The notes under the pieces: model-generated
What the model saw: only the letters and a program-made list of their open reading frames with translations
The model's database searches: none
What the model was told of the DNA's origin: nothing
Assembly: GCF_947503705.1 (NCBI RefSeq)
Contig: NZ_CANNES010000004.1
Coordinates: 64,001-128,000, forward strand
From: an uncultured Tateyamaria sp.
GTDB lineage: Bacteria; Pseudomonadota; Alphaproteobacteria; Rhodobacterales; Rhodobacteraceae
Direction of reading: 5' to 3'
Length of the DNA stretch: 64,000 nt
Program-made: the position numbers and the translations under genes
Shown here: positions 27,213-36,388 of the stretch, in pieces
Layout: each line of letters starts with the position of its first letter
How positions within the stretch are numbered: the stretch's first letter is position 1

Positions 27213-29009
27213 ATGAAACGATTGCTCTGCCTTGCCACGGCAACCTTGATTGCCGTGACTGTCGGCCCCGACCGGGCCGCGGCCTTTGACGTTTCTGTTC
27301 AATCCGAAGATGGCACATTGGCCAGTGAGATCCGCGCAGCCTCTCTTGTGGCAGCGATCAAGGACGACACCGAGGCAGAGCCTGCCACCCCCATCGACAT
27401 CCTGAGTGCGGCTCAGGCCGATTATGGGCGCATCATCGCACTGCTCTATGATGCGGGCTATTTCGGACCGACCATCAACATCCTCGTGGATGGGCGCGAG
27501 GCCGCTGCAATCTCGCCGGTGCAGCCTCCCGCACGGGTCAATTCCGTAGTTCTATCGGTCGATGCCGGACCGGTTTTCCGCTTTGGTCGTATCGGCATCA
27601 GCCCAAAGGCCGAAGGGACCGAGGGGACAGACGGATTTGCACCCGGCGAGACGGCTCGTGTTTCGGTGCTGCGCAGCGCGACCGCGGCCCATATCGAGGG
27701 CTGGCGAAAACAGGGCCATGCCAAAGCGCGAGTGGCAGGGCAATCCATCACAGCTCGGCATCCGGACCGTGTCATTGATGCCGCCGTCACCCTCGACCCC
27801 GGTCCACGCCTACGCTTAGGCAAATTGACCATCACTGGCGAAAGCGCTGTGCGCGAGGCTCGCCTGCGCGAAATCGCGGGATGGCCCAGTGGCGCGGTAT
27901 TCGACCCTGACGATCTGGCGCTTGTGCAAAAGAGGTTGCGGCGCACCGGCACCTTTGGCACCGCCAACCTGACCGAGGCGGAAACACCCAACCCCGATGG
28001 CACCCTGGACGTCACTGCCACGATCAACGACCAATTGCCGCGCCGTTACAGCTTTGGCGCCGAGTTTGGCACGCTGGACGGCCTGACGCTGAGCGGCAGC
28101 TGGTTGCACCGCAACATCTTTGGCGGGGCCGAACGGCTCTTGGTTGAGGGTGAGGTGGCAGGCATCGCAGGTGACACCGGCGGCATTGACTATGCCATCT
28201 CGGCCAAGCTGTCGCGCCCCGCCACGTTTCGCACCGACCTTGAGGCCTTTGGCCTTGTCGCCTTTGAGCAGGAGGATGAGGTCAACTATTTTGCGCGCAC
28301 CGCCAGTATCGAGGTGGGCACGCTCTATTTTGCGAGCGACGACCGGGAATACAGCTATGGCGTGGGCCTGCAAACCGCCAAGACCCGCGACGATCTGGGC
28401 GAGCGGACATACACCATCGCCACTCTGTCTTTCCGTGCGACATTTGACCGTCGCGACAATGCGCTGGATGCCACATCAGGCTATTACGCCGAAATCGGGC
28501 TTACCCCATTTGTCAGTCTGGGGGGCACGGATGATGGGTTGTTGACGACCCTTGATCTGCGCACCTATCGCCAAGTGGGCAGCCGGGTGACACTGGCGTT
28601 TCGCGGTTTGCTTGGCTCTGTTGCCGGGCCATCGCTTGCCGACGCCCCCGCTGACTTCCTGTTCTATTCAGGCGGCGGCGGCACGGTGCGCGGCCAGGGG
28701 TATCAATCACTTGGTGTCGATCTGAGCCCAACGGTCACGGTTGGCGGACGGTCCTTCGTTGGCCTGTCGGGCGAGGTGCGGGTGAAAACCGGTCGCAATC
28801 TGTCGGTCGTCGGCTTTTATGACGCAGGCTATATCGGGCCCGAGAGCTTTTTTGACGGACAAGACGGCGAATGGCACAGCGGTGTAGGCGCGGGCATCCG
28901 CTACGACACCGGAATTGGCCCGATCCGCTTTGACATGGCGGTCCCGGCCTCTGGCCCCGATGACGGCTCGGGACTTGAGATCTACATCGGGATTGGACAA
29001 TCGTTTTGA
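27213..29009 (+). CDS. tamA: TamA-like outer membrane assembly factor (BamA/Omp85 family)
   Basis: Outer-membrane half of the translocation and assembly module, which with TamB helps insert autotransporters and other outer-membrane proteins and takes part in phospholipid traffic. I take ATG 27213 (MKRLLCLATATLIAVTVG...), 7 bases after GGAGAG, giving 598 residues with a signal peptide; upstream in-frame ATGs would bury it. After it come POTRA-type units (residues ~30-260, with ILSAAQADYGRIIALLYDAGYF), then the Omp85 16-strand barrel, with GGGGTVRGQGYQSLG in the conserved VRGY/F-like loop-6 region and a final strand ending IGIGQSF. The stop overlaps tamB (TTGA), so the pair is translationally coupled. 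Confidence 0.93.
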   Translation: MKRLLCLATATLIAVTVGPDRAAAFDVSVQSEDGTLASEIRAASLVAAIKDDTEAEPATPIDILSAAQADYGRIIALLYDAGYFGPTINILVDGREAAAISPVQPPARVNSVVLSVDAGPVFRFGRIGISPKAEGTEGTDGFAPGETARVSVLRSATAAHIEGWRKQGHAKARVAGQSITARHPDRVIDAAVTLDPGPRLRLGKLTITGESAVREARLREIAGWPSGAVFDPDDLALVQKRLRRTGTFGTANLTEAETPNPDGTLDVTATINDQLPRRYSFGAEFGTLDGLTLSGSWLHRNIFGGAERLLVEGEVAGIAGDTGGIDYAISAKLSRPATFRTDLEAFGLVAFEQEDEVNYFARTASIEVGTLYFASDDREYSYGVGLQTAKTRDDLGERTYTIATLSFRATFDRRDNALDATSGYYAEIGLTPFVSLGGTDDGLLTTLDLRTYRQVGSRVTLAFRGLLGSVAGPSLADAPADFLFYSGGGGTVRGQGYQSLGVDLSPTVTVGGRSFVGLSGEVRVKTGRNLSVVGFYDAGYIGPESFFDGQDGEWHSGVGAGIRYDTGIGPIRFDMAVPASGPDDGSGLEIYIGIGQSF

Positions 29010-32000
29010 CCCGCGTTCTGGTCCTTTTGCTCTGTCTCTTCTGGCCTTTTGCCCTGATCGCCCAGGATGCGGACGAAGATCGCGGATACCTCACCGGCCT
29101 GCTTGAGGGAGCCTTGGGCGGCGAGGGCCGCGCAGTGCGTATTGACGGGTTCGCGGGCGCGTTCAGCAGCACCGCAACCATCAATCAGATCACAGTGGCG
29201 GACGCGGATGGTGTCTGGTTATCGCTGAGCGGTGTCGAAATCAATTGGAACCGGTCTGCGCTGCTGCGCGGCGCCATTGAAATCAAGACGCTGACCGCCG
29301 AACAGATCGAGGTTGCGCGCGCGCCGTTGCCTGCACCAGATGCAGGCCCCGCGCCCGAGGCGCAGCCCTTTGCCCTGCCGGAATTACCCGCCTCTGTAAG
29401 AATTGAAACGATGGATATCCGCCGGGTTGCCATCGGCGCGCCGTTGCTGGGCGAGGCTGTTGTCCTGTCGCTGTCGGGGGCGGCGGAATTGGCGGGCGGA
29501 GCGGCTGATGTCGCACTCAAGGCGACCCGCCTTGACGGACCCGGCGGGCAGTTCAATGTTGCAGGCAGTTTTGCGAATGACACCCGCGCGCTCATGCTTG
29601 ACTTGGATCTGACCGAACCAGCGGGGGGCCTGATCTCCGGTCTGTTGAATGTGCCTGACCGGCCCAGCCTGGACCTCAAGATCGCTGGCGACGGCACCCT
29701 GAACGACTTGGCCGCCACTTTGGCCCTGCGCACCGATGACGCGCCCAGGCTTGAGGGTGAATTGCGCCTCGGCACCGGGGCACAGGATGCGACGACCTTT
29801 GAGGCCGATCTGGCGGGTGATGTGACGGCCCTGTTTCTACCAGAATACGCCGCCTTTTTTGGCACTGATGTGAGGCTAAGCGCCAAAGGTGCGCGCGACG
29901 GGACGGGTGCGATTGCCCTCGACGTGCTCGACCTGCGCACCCGAGCGCTGGCGCTGCGCGGTGAGGTGGCGTTGAACGCGGATGCCTGGCCCATCCTGCT
30001 TGATCTTGAGGGCGAAATTGCTGATCCCAACGGCACCCCCGTGCTTTTGCCCGGCACCGGCGCACCACTGCGCATTGACCGGGCAGACCTTGCCATCAGC
30101 TTTGACGCTGAAGATGGTGATGCCCTGACTGCGAAAGTTGCGGTTACGGGGTTGGACACGCAGGGCGTGGCCGCCGACAGCCTCGCGCTTGGCATCAATG
30201 GCACGCTGAGCGGCGACGTGAATGCGATTGGTGCGATACGTGCACGGGTGAACTTGGATGGCGAAGGCTTTGACTTTGACGACGCGGACGTGGCCCGCGC
30301 CATCGGCCGCGTGGTCCGGGGCGGATTGGACGTGGCTTATACCGAGGACGCGCCGCTGCGCCTGAGCAACATGGCCTTGTCCGGCGCAGACTGGGCGCTG
30401 CGCGGCTTGGCCGAGATTGACGGTTTCGACGCAGGGTTTGACACGGATTTTGACATCGAACTGACCGCCAGCGATCTGTCTGCTTTTGCCGGGTTGGCAG
30501 GTGTGGCACTGCGCGGCGAAGGTACACTCGCCGCCTCCGGCTCTGCCGCGTTGGGCGGTTTCTTTGACGTCGAGATCAAGGGCGAGACCCGTGATCTGGG
30601 CGTCGGGATTGCACAGGCCGATGCGCTCTTGACGGGGACAACACGGGTGGATCTGACGGCGCGGCGGGACCAAGCTGGCACTTTTGTCGATGCGCTGTCG
30701 CTGCGCAATCCGGCCTTGCGCGCGGACGCAAGTGCCACATTAACCAGCCAGGGCACGCAGGCCCTGTTTGACCTCGGATTGACCGATGTGGGGCTGGTGA
30801 CCGAGGCCGTCAACGGCCCGCTGACCCTGAACGGCTCGGCCACGCAACGCGGCGATACCTGGACGATCCAGACAACTGCCACCGGCCCGCTGGATGCGGT
30901 GGCGGAAGTGGCGGCCATCATCAACCCGGCGCGCACAGAGGTTGATCTGACGGCCGAAATACCTGATGTCACCCCCCTTGTCCCACAGATCAGCGGCGCG
31001 GCGCGGGTTGTGGCAAAGGCGGTTCAGATGGACGGGGCATGGCGCTTCGACGCGGAAGTCGACGGCCCGGAGAACAGCACTGCGACCGTTGAAGGGACCT
31101 TTGCCCAAGAAACTCTGGCGGCCGAATACGCCTTGAGTGTTCCAAACCTGGCCCCTCTGGTCCCGCAGGTGAGCGGCACACTGGCAGCGGACGGCACGGT
31201 ACAACAGGTGGCGCGCGGCTGGCGCGTGACGTCGAAGATCAAGGGCCCCTATGCCAGCACGGGCGACGTGACGCTGACACTGACGGATGGCCGAGCCGCC
31301 GCACGCTATGTGCTGGGGCTGCCCAATGTGGGCAGCCTTGTTCCCGGCATCGCGGGCGCTGTCGCGCTGCGCGGCACAGCGCAACAGGTGGCCACGGGTT
31401 ACGAGATTGACGCCAATATCGACGGCCCCGCAGGCATACAGGCCCGCGTGGCAGGGCGCGTGGCGAACAACGGCAATCTGGCATTGAGCGCGCAAGGTCA
31501 GGCCCAGTTGGGGTTGGCAAACAGGCTTTTGCGGCCCCGCAATGTCCTGGGCGTTGCCAACTTTGATCTGACGGTGAACGGCCCGCCCGCCCTGTCGTCG
31601 GTCCGGGGTCAGATCACGACGCAAGGTGCGCGGTTGGCGGCCCCCAACCTGCCGCTGTCGTTCGACGATATCAGCGGGGCCGTGACCCTGAACGGCACCC
31701 AAGGGGTACTAGACCTGCGCGCTGGAGTGACCCAGGGCGGCACGATCCGGATCACCGGCCCCATTGGGCTGACAGGCGGCTATCCCGCCAATATCGACAT
31801 CGCCTTGGCAGCGGTGAATGTGTCGGATGCCAAGCTCTATTCCAGCACCGTTGACGGGGCTGTGCGGATTGATGGCGCTCTGCAAGGCGGGGCGCGGATC
31901 GATGGCACGATCAATGTGGGGGAAACGACGGTGCAGGTGCCTTCAAGTGGAATTTCCACTTTTGGCGCGGTGCCCGACATCAACCACGTCGGCGCCACCC

Positions 32001-32764
32001 GTCCCGTTATGCGGACCCGCGATCGTGCCGGGTTGAGCCAATCATCTGACGCCACTGCCGCAGGCCCCGCCTATCCCTTGGACATCACCGTGAATGCGCC
32101 CTCGCGCATCTTTGTGCGCGGGCGGGGGATTGGCGCAGAAGTGGGCGGATCGTTGCATTTGACGGGCAGCACGCGCGATACGATTTCGACCGGGCAATTC
32201 AACCTGATACGGGGGAGGATGAGCGTCCTGACCAAGCGGTTCGACCTTGATGAGGGGCTTGTGCAACTGCGCGGCCGATTTGAACCGTTCCTACGCTTTA
32301 TCGCGGCAACGACAACCAACACCGGCACTGCCCGGATCATTATCGAAGGGCCGGCAGATGCCCCCGAAGTCACCTTTGAAGCCACACCTGAGGCCCCGCA
32401 GGATCAGGTACTGGCGCAGATCTTCTTTGGACGCGACATCACTCAGCTCTCCGCCTTTCAGGCGCTGCAACTGGCCAATGCCGTGGCCCAACTGGCCGGG
32501 CGTGGCGGCGAGGGGATTGTGTCGCGGTTGCGCGGGTCCTTTGGCCTTGATGACCTGGACGTAGGCACGGATGACGAAGGCAACACATCTGTGCGGGCTG
32601 GCAAATACATCTCGGACAACGTCTATACCGACGTCACGGTCGGCGGCGCTGAAGGGCCTGAGGTGTCCTTGAACATTGACCTCACGCCCAACATCACGGC
32701 GCGCGGCAGCCTTGGGGCCGATAGCAACACCAGTATCGGGATTTTCATCGAAAAGGATTATTGA
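29006..32764 (+). CDS. tamB: TamB-like translocation/lipid transport protein (DUF490)
   Basis: Inner-membrane-anchored periplasm-spanning partner of TamA, belonging to the bridge-like lipid-transfer superfamily. The 1252-residue protein starts with TTG, overlapping the tamA stop by four bases, and has a short N-terminal membrane/signal helix (VLVLLLCLFWPFALIA). A long beta-helical region of repeated amphipathic beta strands follows, and the DUF490 domain occupies about the last 350 residues, with NAPSRIFVRGRGIGAEVGGSL, FNLIRGRMSVL, and the terminal motif-rich segment ending SIGIFIEKDY. Internal repeats (PLVPQISG, PLVPQVSG, SLVPGIAG at ~residues 655-790) reflect the repetitive groove. A four-base coupling with tamA supports a single functional unit. 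Confidence 0.93.
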   Translation: MTRVLVLLLCLFWPFALIAQDADEDRGYLTGLLEGALGGEGRAVRIDGFAGAFSSTATINQITVADADGVWLSLSGVEINWNRSALLRGAIEIKTLTAEQIEVARAPLPAPDAGPAPEAQPFALPELPASVRIETMDIRRVAIGAPLLGEAVVLSLSGAAELAGGAADVALKATRLDGPGGQFNVAGSFANDTRALMLDLDLTEPAGGLISGLLNVPDRPSLDLKIAGDGTLNDLAATLALRTDDAPRLEGELRLGTGAQDATTFEADLAGDVTALFLPEYAAFFGTDVRLSAKGARDGTGAIALDVLDLRTRALALRGEVALNADAWPILLDLEGEIADPNGTPVLLPGTGAPLRIDRADLAISFDAEDGDALTAKVAVTGLDTQGVAADSLALGINGTLSGDVNAIGAIRARVNLDGEGFDFDDADVARAIGRVVRGGLDVAYTEDAPLRLSNMALSGADWALRGLAEIDGFDAGFDTDFDIELTASDLSAFAGLAGVALRGEGTLAASGSAALGGFFDVEIKGETRDLGVGIAQADALLTGTTRVDLTARRDQAGTFVDALSLRNPALRADASATLTSQGTQALFDLGLTDVGLVTEAVNGPLTLNGSATQRGDTWTIQTTATGPLDAVAEVAAIINPARTEVDLTAEIPDVTPLVPQISGAARVVAKAVQMDGAWRFDAEVDGPENSTATVEGTFAQETLAAEYALSVPNLAPLVPQVSGTLAADGTVQQVARGWRVTSKIKGPYASTGDVTLTLTDGRAAARYVLGLPNVGSLVPGIAGAVALRGTAQQVATGYEIDANIDGPAGIQARVAGRVANNGNLALSAQGQAQLGLANRLLRPRNVLGVANFDLTVNGPPALSSVRGQITTQGARLAAPNLPLSFDDISGAVTLNGTQGVLDLRAGVTQGGTIRITGPIGLTGGYPANIDIALAAVNVSDAKLYSSTVDGAVRIDGALQGGARIDGTINVGETTVQVPSSGISTFGAVPDINHVGATRPVMRTRDRAGLSQSSDATAAGPAYPLDITVNAPSRIFVRGRGIGAEVGGSLHLTGSTRDTISTGQFNLIRGRMSVLTKRFDLDEGLVQLRGRFEPFLRFIAATTTNTGTARIIIEGPADAPEVTFEATPEAPQDQVLAQIFFGRDITQLSAFQALQLANAVAQLAGRGGEGIVSRLRGSFGLDDLDVGTDDEGNTSVRAGKYISDNVYTDVTVGGAEGPEVSLNIDLTPNITARGSLGADSNTSIGIFIEKDY

Positions 32765-32821
32765 GCGAGGCGCTGGCCGTCATGCCCTTTGACAGAACAG
32801 CTGCGCTTCGATAGGCAAGAG

Positions 32822-32841
32822 ATGTATCCCAGCGGATACAT
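32822..32841. promoter_or_regulatory. perfect 8-bp inverted repeat before GntR-abrB-like operon
   Basis: ATGTATCC and GGATACAT are exact reverse complements separated by 4 bp (CAGC). The element ends 17 bp before the start of the GntR gene at 32859, in the place expected for an autoregulatory operator overlapping the promoter or leader. Dyad geometry fits FCD-type GntR regulators. Confidence 0.65.
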
Positions 32842-32858
32842 TTTAGCGAGGGCCTGCG

Positions 32859-33494
32859 ATGTCTGATCCTGATATGAGCCAGGGCGAGGTAGCCTATGCC
32901 CGCCTGCTCGGCGCCATTCGCGGCGGCGAATTTCAACCTGGCGACCGGCTGCGCGAAACTGATGTGGCCGCGCGACTGTCCCTGTCACGTACTCCGGTTC
33001 GCGAGGCGCTGCGACGCCTGGAGGCCGATTGCATTGTCGAGCATCGGCCCCGCCTTGGCGCCGTGATCCGCCAACTCAGCCACACGGAGCTTGTCGAGCT
33101 TTACGAGATGCGCGCTGTGCTGGAGCGGACCGCTGCCGAGATGGCCGCCAAACACGCGGCCCCCGCCGAAGTGGACGCCTTGTCAGAACTGAACGAAACC
33201 ATCGCAGCCAGCACACCCGACGTGGCGGCCGCCCTCAACCAGGATTTTCATCGCGGGATTTACCTGGCCACCCGCAACCGCTTCCTTATGGATGCAGCCC
33301 GTGCGCTGAACAACGCGCTGATGCTCTTGGGGCCCACGACCCTAGATGATGCAGAGCGGATCAAAGTGGTCACAGCGCAGCATCAGCACATCATCGACGC
33401 CATCGCCGCCGGGGATGCCGCCACCGCCGGGGCCGCCGCCGAGGCGCATTTGCAGACCTCGTTGCGCCACCGTCTGAAAGTGCTGCAACGATGA
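32859..33494 (+). CDS. GntR-family regulator, FCD subfamily
   Basis: A 211-residue regulator with a winged helix at residues ~8-75 (DRLRETDVAARLSLSRTPVREALRRLEADCIV) and a C-terminal FCD domain with typical ligand/metal positions (FHRGIYLATRNRFL and HQHIIDAIAAGDAATAGAAAEAH). Its stop overlaps the following membrane-protein start (ATGA), so it most likely controls that gene and itself through the inverted repeat at 32822-32841. The start ATG 32859 has AGCGAGGG upstream. Confidence 0.93.
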   Translation: MSDPDMSQGEVAYARLLGAIRGGEFQPGDRLRETDVAARLSLSRTPVREALRRLEADCIVEHRPRLGAVIRQLSHTELVELYEMRAVLERTAAEMAAKHAAPAEVDALSELNETIAASTPDVAAALNQDFHRGIYLATRNRFLMDAARALNNALMLLGPTTLDDAERIKVVTAQHQHIIDAIAAGDAATAGAAAEAHLQTSLRHRLKVLQR

Positions 33495-34507
33495 TCCCCA
33501 TCGTGATCACCTTTGTCATCGCAGGCATCGGGGTCGCAATTTTCCACGCCCTGGCCTTGCCCCTGCCGTGGCTTTTGGGCCCGATCATCGCCTGCTTACT
33601 GGCCGCTCTGGCCGGGGTCAGGATGCGCGGGATCAAACCGGTGAACGACGGGATGCGCACCATTCTGGGGGTGGCCGTGGGGGCCACGTTCACGCCGCCA
33701 CTCCTGATGTCCATGATCGGAATGTGGCCGACCCTGATGCTTATCCCGGTCATGGTGTTATCCATCGGATTGATCGGGGTGCCCTATTTCCAACGGCTTT
33801 GGGGCTTTGATTTTGCCACCAGTTACTATTCGACCATGCCGGGCGGCTTGCAGGACATGTTGGTGTTCGGAGAAGAGGCAGGGGGCAATCCGCGAAGCCT
33901 GTCGTTGATCCATGCGACGCGGGTGCTGGTGATCGTGGTCGCCCTGCCCTTTATCCTGCAAGGGGTTTGGAACGCGGACCTCAGCAACCCACCCGGTGCG
34001 CCTGCAACGTCGATTGCCCCCGCGCAATTGCTGTTGATGGTGGCTTGTGCGCTGATCGGTTGGCAGGGGGCAAAGGCCATCGGCATGTTCGGGGCCTCGA
34101 TCCTCGGGCCATTGATCGTGGCGGCCGCTTGCGCCCTTGCAGGGCTGTTGCAGCATCGGCCCCCGGCCGAGGCGATCTGGGTTGCGCAGTTCTTTATCGG
34201 GATGACGGTGGGGGTCAAATACACCGGGATCACCATGGCCGAAGTGCGGCGCGATCTGGCCGCAGGTCTCGGGTTCTGCGTGATCCTGATCCTTCTCACC
34301 CTGATCTTTGTCGAGGCGGTTTACGGCCTTGGCCTCGCCCCGGGGATGGAGGCGCTGTTGGCCTTCGCCCCCGGCGGGCAAGCAGAATTGACGGTGCTGG
34401 CACTGATTGTGGGGGCCGATGTGGCCTTTGTCATCGCGCATCATGTCTTGCGCATTTTCGTGGTGATCCTGGGCGCGCCGCTTTTTGCGCGGCTCTTCAA
34501 AGGCTAG
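33491..34507 (+). CDS. AbrB-family (putative ammonia monooxygenase-like) membrane protein
   Basis: A 338-residue polytopic membrane protein with about ten hydrophobic helices, of the membrane AbrB type (PF05145), which despite the name is not the Bacillus DNA-binding AbrB. Seen features are the paired internal repeat with PLPWLLGPIIACLLAALAG and GMFGASILGPLIVAAACALAG, and the SYYSTMPGGLQDMLVFGEEAGG and FAPGGQAELTVLALIVGAD segments typical of the family. Function is unknown; transport is likely. It is translationally coupled to the GntR gene and its stop overlaps the convergent TetR stop by four bases. Confidence 0.88.
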   Translation: MIPIVITFVIAGIGVAIFHALALPLPWLLGPIIACLLAALAGVRMRGIKPVNDGMRTILGVAVGATFTPPLLMSMIGMWPTLMLIPVMVLSIGLIGVPYFQRLWGFDFATSYYSTMPGGLQDMLVFGEEAGGNPRSLSLIHATRVLVIVVALPFILQGVWNADLSNPPGAPATSIAPAQLLLMVACALIGWQGAKAIGMFGASILGPLIVAAACALAGLLQHRPPAEAIWVAQFFIGMTVGVKYTGITMAEVRRDLAAGLGFCVILILLTLIFVEAVYGLGLAPGMEALLAFAPGGQAELTVLALIVGADVAFVIAHHVLRIFVVILGAPLFARLFKG

Positions 34508-35112
34508 CGCATCACCCGCTGCGCAACGTCCAGCATCAGCAGCGCCTCCTGATCCGGGCTCAGGTCCAGATCATGTTTGGCGTCGATCTCAAGAAACGCA
34601 TGGCCATGCACAAACATGTGCAGCATATAACTGCGGCGTTCGATTTCGGCCTCGGGCGTGCCTTCGGGCATAAAGGCGCGGACCTCGCGTTTGACCACGT
34701 CGAAACAAGCATCGCCCAAAGCCTGCAACTCGGGATCCTCGTCATGACCTTTGGTCAGGCCAAACATCAGGCGAAACACACCGGTTTCGCGGCGCGCGAA
34801 CGCGGCGTAACACATGCCAAGAGCCGCAATCGGGGCGATCGGGTCGCCTTTGGCCCCCTGGGCAGCGGCGTCCATTTCGGCGCGCATACGTTCAATGCCA
34901 CCCAAGGCGACGGCGCGCACAATCTCGTTTCGGTCGCCAAAATGCTTGTACGGGGCTGCCGAACTAACCCCGGCCCGCCGCGCTGCCTCAGAAATTGAAA
35001 ACCCGTCGGCGCCTTTCTCTTCAACCAAAAGTCGAACAGTTTCAACAAGATGCGCGCGCAAATCCCCGTGATGGTACGGCGTCTTACCGCTTTGCTTTTC
35101 CGTTTTTTCCAT
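34504..35112 (-). CDS. TetR-family regulator
   Basis: A 202-residue TetR-type repressor from ATG 35112. An in-frame extension to 35181 would overlap the divergent operator/promoter region, so I reject it. The helix-turn-helix occupies residues ~18-62 (GADGFSISEAARRAGVSSAAPYKHFGDRNEIVRAVA), and the C-terminal ligand domain includes ARRETGVFRLMFGL, similar to the WHG-type TetR branch. It is divergent from an RND efflux adaptor gene and is the natural repressor of that pump. The ribosome-binding site is weak, with an A-rich leader. Confidence 0.9.
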   Translation of the reverse strand: MEKTEKQSGKTPYHHGDLRAHLVETVRLLVEEKGADGFSISEAARRAGVSSAAPYKHFGDRNEIVRAVALGGIERMRAEMDAAAQGAKGDPIAPIAALGMCYAAFARRETGVFRLMFGLTKGHDEDPELQALGDACFDVVKREVRAFMPEGTPEAEIERRSYMLHMFVHGHAFLEIDAKHDLDLSPDQEALLMLDVAQRVMR

Positions 35113-35170
35113 TTTTTTTGCCCGAATGCCTTGCCAAAGTAAGTGGCTATTACATATGTCTTTCGACAAG

Positions 35171-35187
35171 AGTAAGTACAACTAACT
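35171..35187. promoter_or_regulatory. imperfect palindrome between tetR and RND genes
   Basis: AGTAAGT and ACTAACT, separated by 3 bp, form a 6-of-7 inverted repeat in the 109-bp divergent gap, 34 bp before the adaptor start. This is a plausible TetR operator, though short. Confidence 0.4.
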
Positions 35188-35221
35188 TCATATCTTCTTT
35201 CAGGATGTCAAGGAGCAGCCC

Positions 35222-36388
35222 ATGGCGCAACCCACTCAAACCGCCTCTGTAAAGGCCTCTTTGTGGAAACGTGCGCTGCGTGGATTTGTGACCCTGACGG
35301 GCACAGTTTCGGTGCTGGCGCTGGCCGGCGGTGCCCTGTGGTTGGGCAGTGCGACACTGGCAACACGGGCCGCTGCCGTTGACGCGCCGCCTGCGGCCCC
35401 CATCACCTCTGTCGCACCGCTGCGCGTCTCGCCATCTGACCAGATGACCACCATTCGCACGTTCCATGGCCAGATCGAGGCCGCCGAAACCGTCAACCTT
35501 GGCTTCGAGCAGAGCGGTCGCCTCAACGTCCTGAACGTGGACGAAGGCGACCGCGTCACACGCGGTCAGGTGCTGGCGCAGCTGGATACGCGCATCCTGA
35601 TGACCGAACGCGCCCGGCTTGTCGCGTCTCATGCAGCGCTGGAGGCGCAAGCCGAGTTGTCGCGTCGCACCACGGCCCGCCAGACCGAGCTGCGCAATCG
35701 CGGTTTTGCCTCTGATCAGGCGGTGGACAATGTGGCCCTTGGCCTTGTCGCCATCGAGGCGCAAATGGCCGAGATCGACGCAGCAATCACCCAGGTCGAT
35801 GTGCGCCTGTCGCAAACCGAATTGCTGGCCCCCTTCGACGGCGTGGTCGGCGCGCGGCTTGCGGATCCCGGTGCCATCGTAAGTGTGGGCACCCCTATTA
35901 TCGACGTCCGCAAAGACACCGCCGCCATTTTCCGCGTGGGCCTCGACCCCAAAGTCGCCCCCCTCGTGGCGGATGCCCCTGCAACCATCGCGGTGGGGGA
36001 TACTGAATATGACGCGCGCTTTGTCGGCTTCCGCTCTGATCTGGACGCCCAGACACGCACCCGCACTGCCCTTTTTGAAATCGACACCGACGATCCCGTT
36101 TATCTGGCGGCAGGCACCCTCACGGTTCAAACCTCCCAAGCTGTTGCCGGCTACTCCGTACCCCTGAGCGCCTTGCGCGACGGGGTACGGGGCCTTTGGA
36201 CGGTTATGGTGCTGACGCCCGACCGTGACGGCACCCATGTGGCCCAGGCCGCCGCCGTCGAAGTCATGCAGATCAACGGCGACACAGCCTATGTGCGCGG
36301 CACGCTGCAAGGCGACGCGCTGATCCTGCCCGGTGGGACACACCGTTTGGTACCCGGTGACGTTGTGCGCATCGCGGGAGCGGAGTGA
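35222..36388 (+). CDS. RND efflux periplasmic adaptor (HlyD/AcrA-like)
   Basis: Membrane-fusion subunit that links an RND pump to an outer-membrane channel. The 388-residue protein starts at ATG 35222 after AAGGAG. It has an N-terminal membrane helix (residues ~17-41), a lipoyl/barrel-sandwich half with GQIEAAETVNLGFEQSGRLNVLNVDEGDRVTRGQVLAQLD, an alpha-helical hairpin (~120-190) with LNVLNV-type framing, the second lipoyl half ELLAPFDGVVGARLADPGAIVSVGTPI and a beta-barrel domain. The stop overlaps the RND gene start (TGATG). No outer-membrane factor gene is adjacent, so a shared TolC must be used. Confidence 0.92.
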   Translation: MAQPTQTASVKASLWKRALRGFVTLTGTVSVLALAGGALWLGSATLATRAAAVDAPPAAPITSVAPLRVSPSDQMTTIRTFHGQIEAAETVNLGFEQSGRLNVLNVDEGDRVTRGQVLAQLDTRILMTERARLVASHAALEAQAELSRRTTARQTELRNRGFASDQAVDNVALGLVAIEAQMAEIDAAITQVDVRLSQTELLAPFDGVVGARLADPGAIVSVGTPIIDVRKDTAAIFRVGLDPKVAPLVADAPATIAVGDTEYDARFVGFRSDLDAQTRTRTALFEIDTDDPVYLAAGTLTVQTSQAVAGYSVPLSALRDGVRGLWTVMVLTPDRDGTHVAQAAAVEVMQINGDTAYVRGTLQGDALILPGGTHRLVPGDVVRIAGAE

